Origin: an uncultured Bacilli bacterium
GTDB taxonomy: Bacteria > Bacillota_I > Bacilli_A > RF39 > UBA660
Length of the DNA stretch: 5,454 nucleotides
Reading direction: 5' to 3'
NCBI GenBank assembly: GCA_947631885.1
Contig: CANRMZ010000088.1
Span: forward strand, 1 to 5,454
Position numbers and translations under genes: made by a program. Below the pieces are notes generated by a model that did not search any database, had not been told where the DNA came from, and saw only the letters and a program-made list of their open reading frames with translations. Positions 4,492-5,454 of this stretch are shown piece by piece (positions within the stretch are counted from its first letter, which is position 1; each line of letters opens with the position of its first letter).

Positions 4492-5454
4492 TATTAATAA
4501 AAAAGCTTTTGAACTAGTTATTAAAGAAGAATTAGAATTAAAAGATATTTTTAATAAAGTTGAAAATCTTGCTTTTGTAAATAGCGCCAAAGTTTTAGCT
4601 GCCATGCAAAGTGAAAATGTTATGGAATCCGATCTATTAGGTACAACAGGCTATGGTTATAATGATACCGGAAGAGATAAAATTGAAAGAGTATTTGCTA
4701 GAGTCTTAGGAGCTGAGGATACTTTAGTACGCTGTCAAATTATATCAGGAACTCATGCTCTTACGACTAGTTTGTTTGGGGTTTTAAGACCAGGTGATAC
4801 CATGCTTTGTATAACCGGACTTCCATATGATACGATTCACGAAGTAATCGGTATTAAAGAAAATAATAGCTCTCTTGCAAGTTTTGGGGTTAATTATGAA
4901 CAAATAGAACTTATCGATAATGATTTTGATTATAGTGCTATTAAAGAAGCTTTAGAAAACGAAAAAATAAAAATGGTTTATATCCAAAGAAGTAGGGGCT
5001 ACTCTGATCGTAAAAGTATAACCATTGATAAAATTAAAGAAGTGTGTGAATTTATAAAAAAAGTTGATCAAGATACCATTATTATGGTTGATAACTGTTA
5101 TACAGAATTTGTGGAAAGTATGACACCTGTGGAAGTAGGAGCCGATTTAATGGCTGGCTCTCTTATAAAGAACTTGGGTGGTGGTATTGCTCCGAATGGT
5201 GGCTATATTGCCGGGCGAAGTGATCTAGTAAATCTGGCGTCAGAAAGATTAAATGTTCCTGGCCAAGGCAAAGAAGTTGGACCTTCAGGTCATTTTAATC
5301 GTGAGGTTTTAATGGGGCTTTATATGGCACCAAATGCGGTAGCATCAAGTATTAAAATGGCAATATTAACAAGTAAAGTATTAGCTAAACTTGGCTATGA
5401 TGTTGATCCTAAATATGATGAGGTAAGAGCGGATATCGTGCAAACTATTAAGTT
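4478..5454 (+). CDS. PLP enzyme of the aluminium-resistance / methionine gamma-lyase-like family (YnbB type), 3' end outside window
   Basis: This frame stays open from ATG 4478 to the window edge, giving 325 complete codons; family members usually have a little over 400 residues, so roughly the last fifth is missing. It is a fold-type I PLP enzyme. Seen are LLGTTGYGYNDTGRDKIE (about 53-70), typical of this family, SGTHA (90-94) at the cofactor phosphate loop, MVDNCYTEF with Asp205 expected to contact the pyridine nitrogen, and SLIKNLGGGIAPNGGYIAG with Lys231 as the expected Schiff-base lysine. VGPSGHFNRE is another family block. Family proteins are labelled aluminium resistance or methionine gamma-lyase-like from early work, but the true substrate is not settled; a C-S or other beta/gamma-elimination on an amino acid is the general expectation. 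AAGGA (4466-4470) lies 7 nt before the ATG. The start overlaps the SDR 3' end by 14 nt. Confidence 0.93.
   Translation, partial: MDTIDINKKAFELVIKEELELKDIFNKVENLAFVNSAKVLAAMQSENVMESDLLGTTGYGYNDTGRDKIERVFARVLGAEDTLVRCQIISGTHALTTSLFGVLRPGDTMLCITGLPYDTIHEVIGIKENNSSLASFGVNYEQIELIDNDFDYSAIKEALENEKIKMVYIQRSRGYSDRKSITIDKIKEVCEFIKKVDQDTIIMVDNCYTEFVESMTPVEVGADLMAGSLIKNLGGGIAPNGGYIAGRSDLVNLASERLNVPGQGKEVGPSGHFNREVLMGLYMAPNAVASSIKMAILTSKVLAKLGYDVDPKYDEVRADIVQTIK

Noticed and set aside
4378..4605. Open frame of 75 codons on the - strand
   Set aside because: It is antisense to the SDR 3' end and the PLP enzyme 5' end, both with clear family motifs, and has no supporting signal.
1..5454. CRISPR array, insertion sequence, prophage or defence system
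   Set aside because: No direct-repeat array, transposase, terminal inverted repeat pair or phage gene is visible; the content is mainly housekeeping.

Overview
The window is AT-rich bacterial DNA from a low-GC Gram-positive lineage (Bacillota, plausibly a gut-type or Mollicutes-related member). Supporting signs are purine-rich Shine-Dalgarno sites, TTGNNN-17-TATAAT promoters, a T-box leader before tyrS, and a SEDS wall polymerase. Every tryptophan codon I checked is TGG and no gene contains an internal TGA, so the standard code applies rather than the Mycoplasma code. This placement is an inference; no rRNA or tRNA gene is present to confirm it.

Layout. (1) 1-546 (+): C-terminal part of a cysteine-rich, probably exported protein with an Ig-like beta-sandwich, closed by a hairpin terminator that overlaps its stop codon. 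(2) 600-2299 (+): a promoter, a short tyrosine T-box leader, tyrS, and a 75-residue tyrosine-rich small protein. No terminator separates the last two genes, and the best + strand terminator after them lies inside the next, opposite-strand gene. (3) 2241-3353 (-): an FtsW/RodA/SpoVE-family (SEDS) glycan polymerase, whose 3' end overlaps the small gene by 59 bp tail to tail. (4) 3440-3736 (+): an unrecognised 98-residue protein, divergent from the SEDS gene. (5) 3737-5454 (+): a promoter, a short-chain dehydrogenase/reductase, and, overlapping its 3' end by 14 nt, a PLP enzyme of the 'aluminium resistance / methionine gamma-lyase-like' (YnbB) family that runs off the right edge.

How the genes relate. 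tyrS is expected to be induced when tRNA-Tyr is uncharged, and the small Tyr-rich gene is placed to share that control. The SDR and PLP enzyme look translationally coupled and may act in one pathway. The SEDS gene is a housekeeping-type wall gene with unusual residues near its catalytic motif.

Most worth a second look: the tyrS T-box leader appears too short to hold a normal Stem I, with a UAC triplet in a small hairpin; an 11-bp helix that would enclose rather than compete with the antiterminator; the Tyr-rich small gene behind a Tyr-sensing leader; and the overlapping, antisense-terminated junction with the SEDS gene. I see no CRISPR array, insertion sequence or phage gene.
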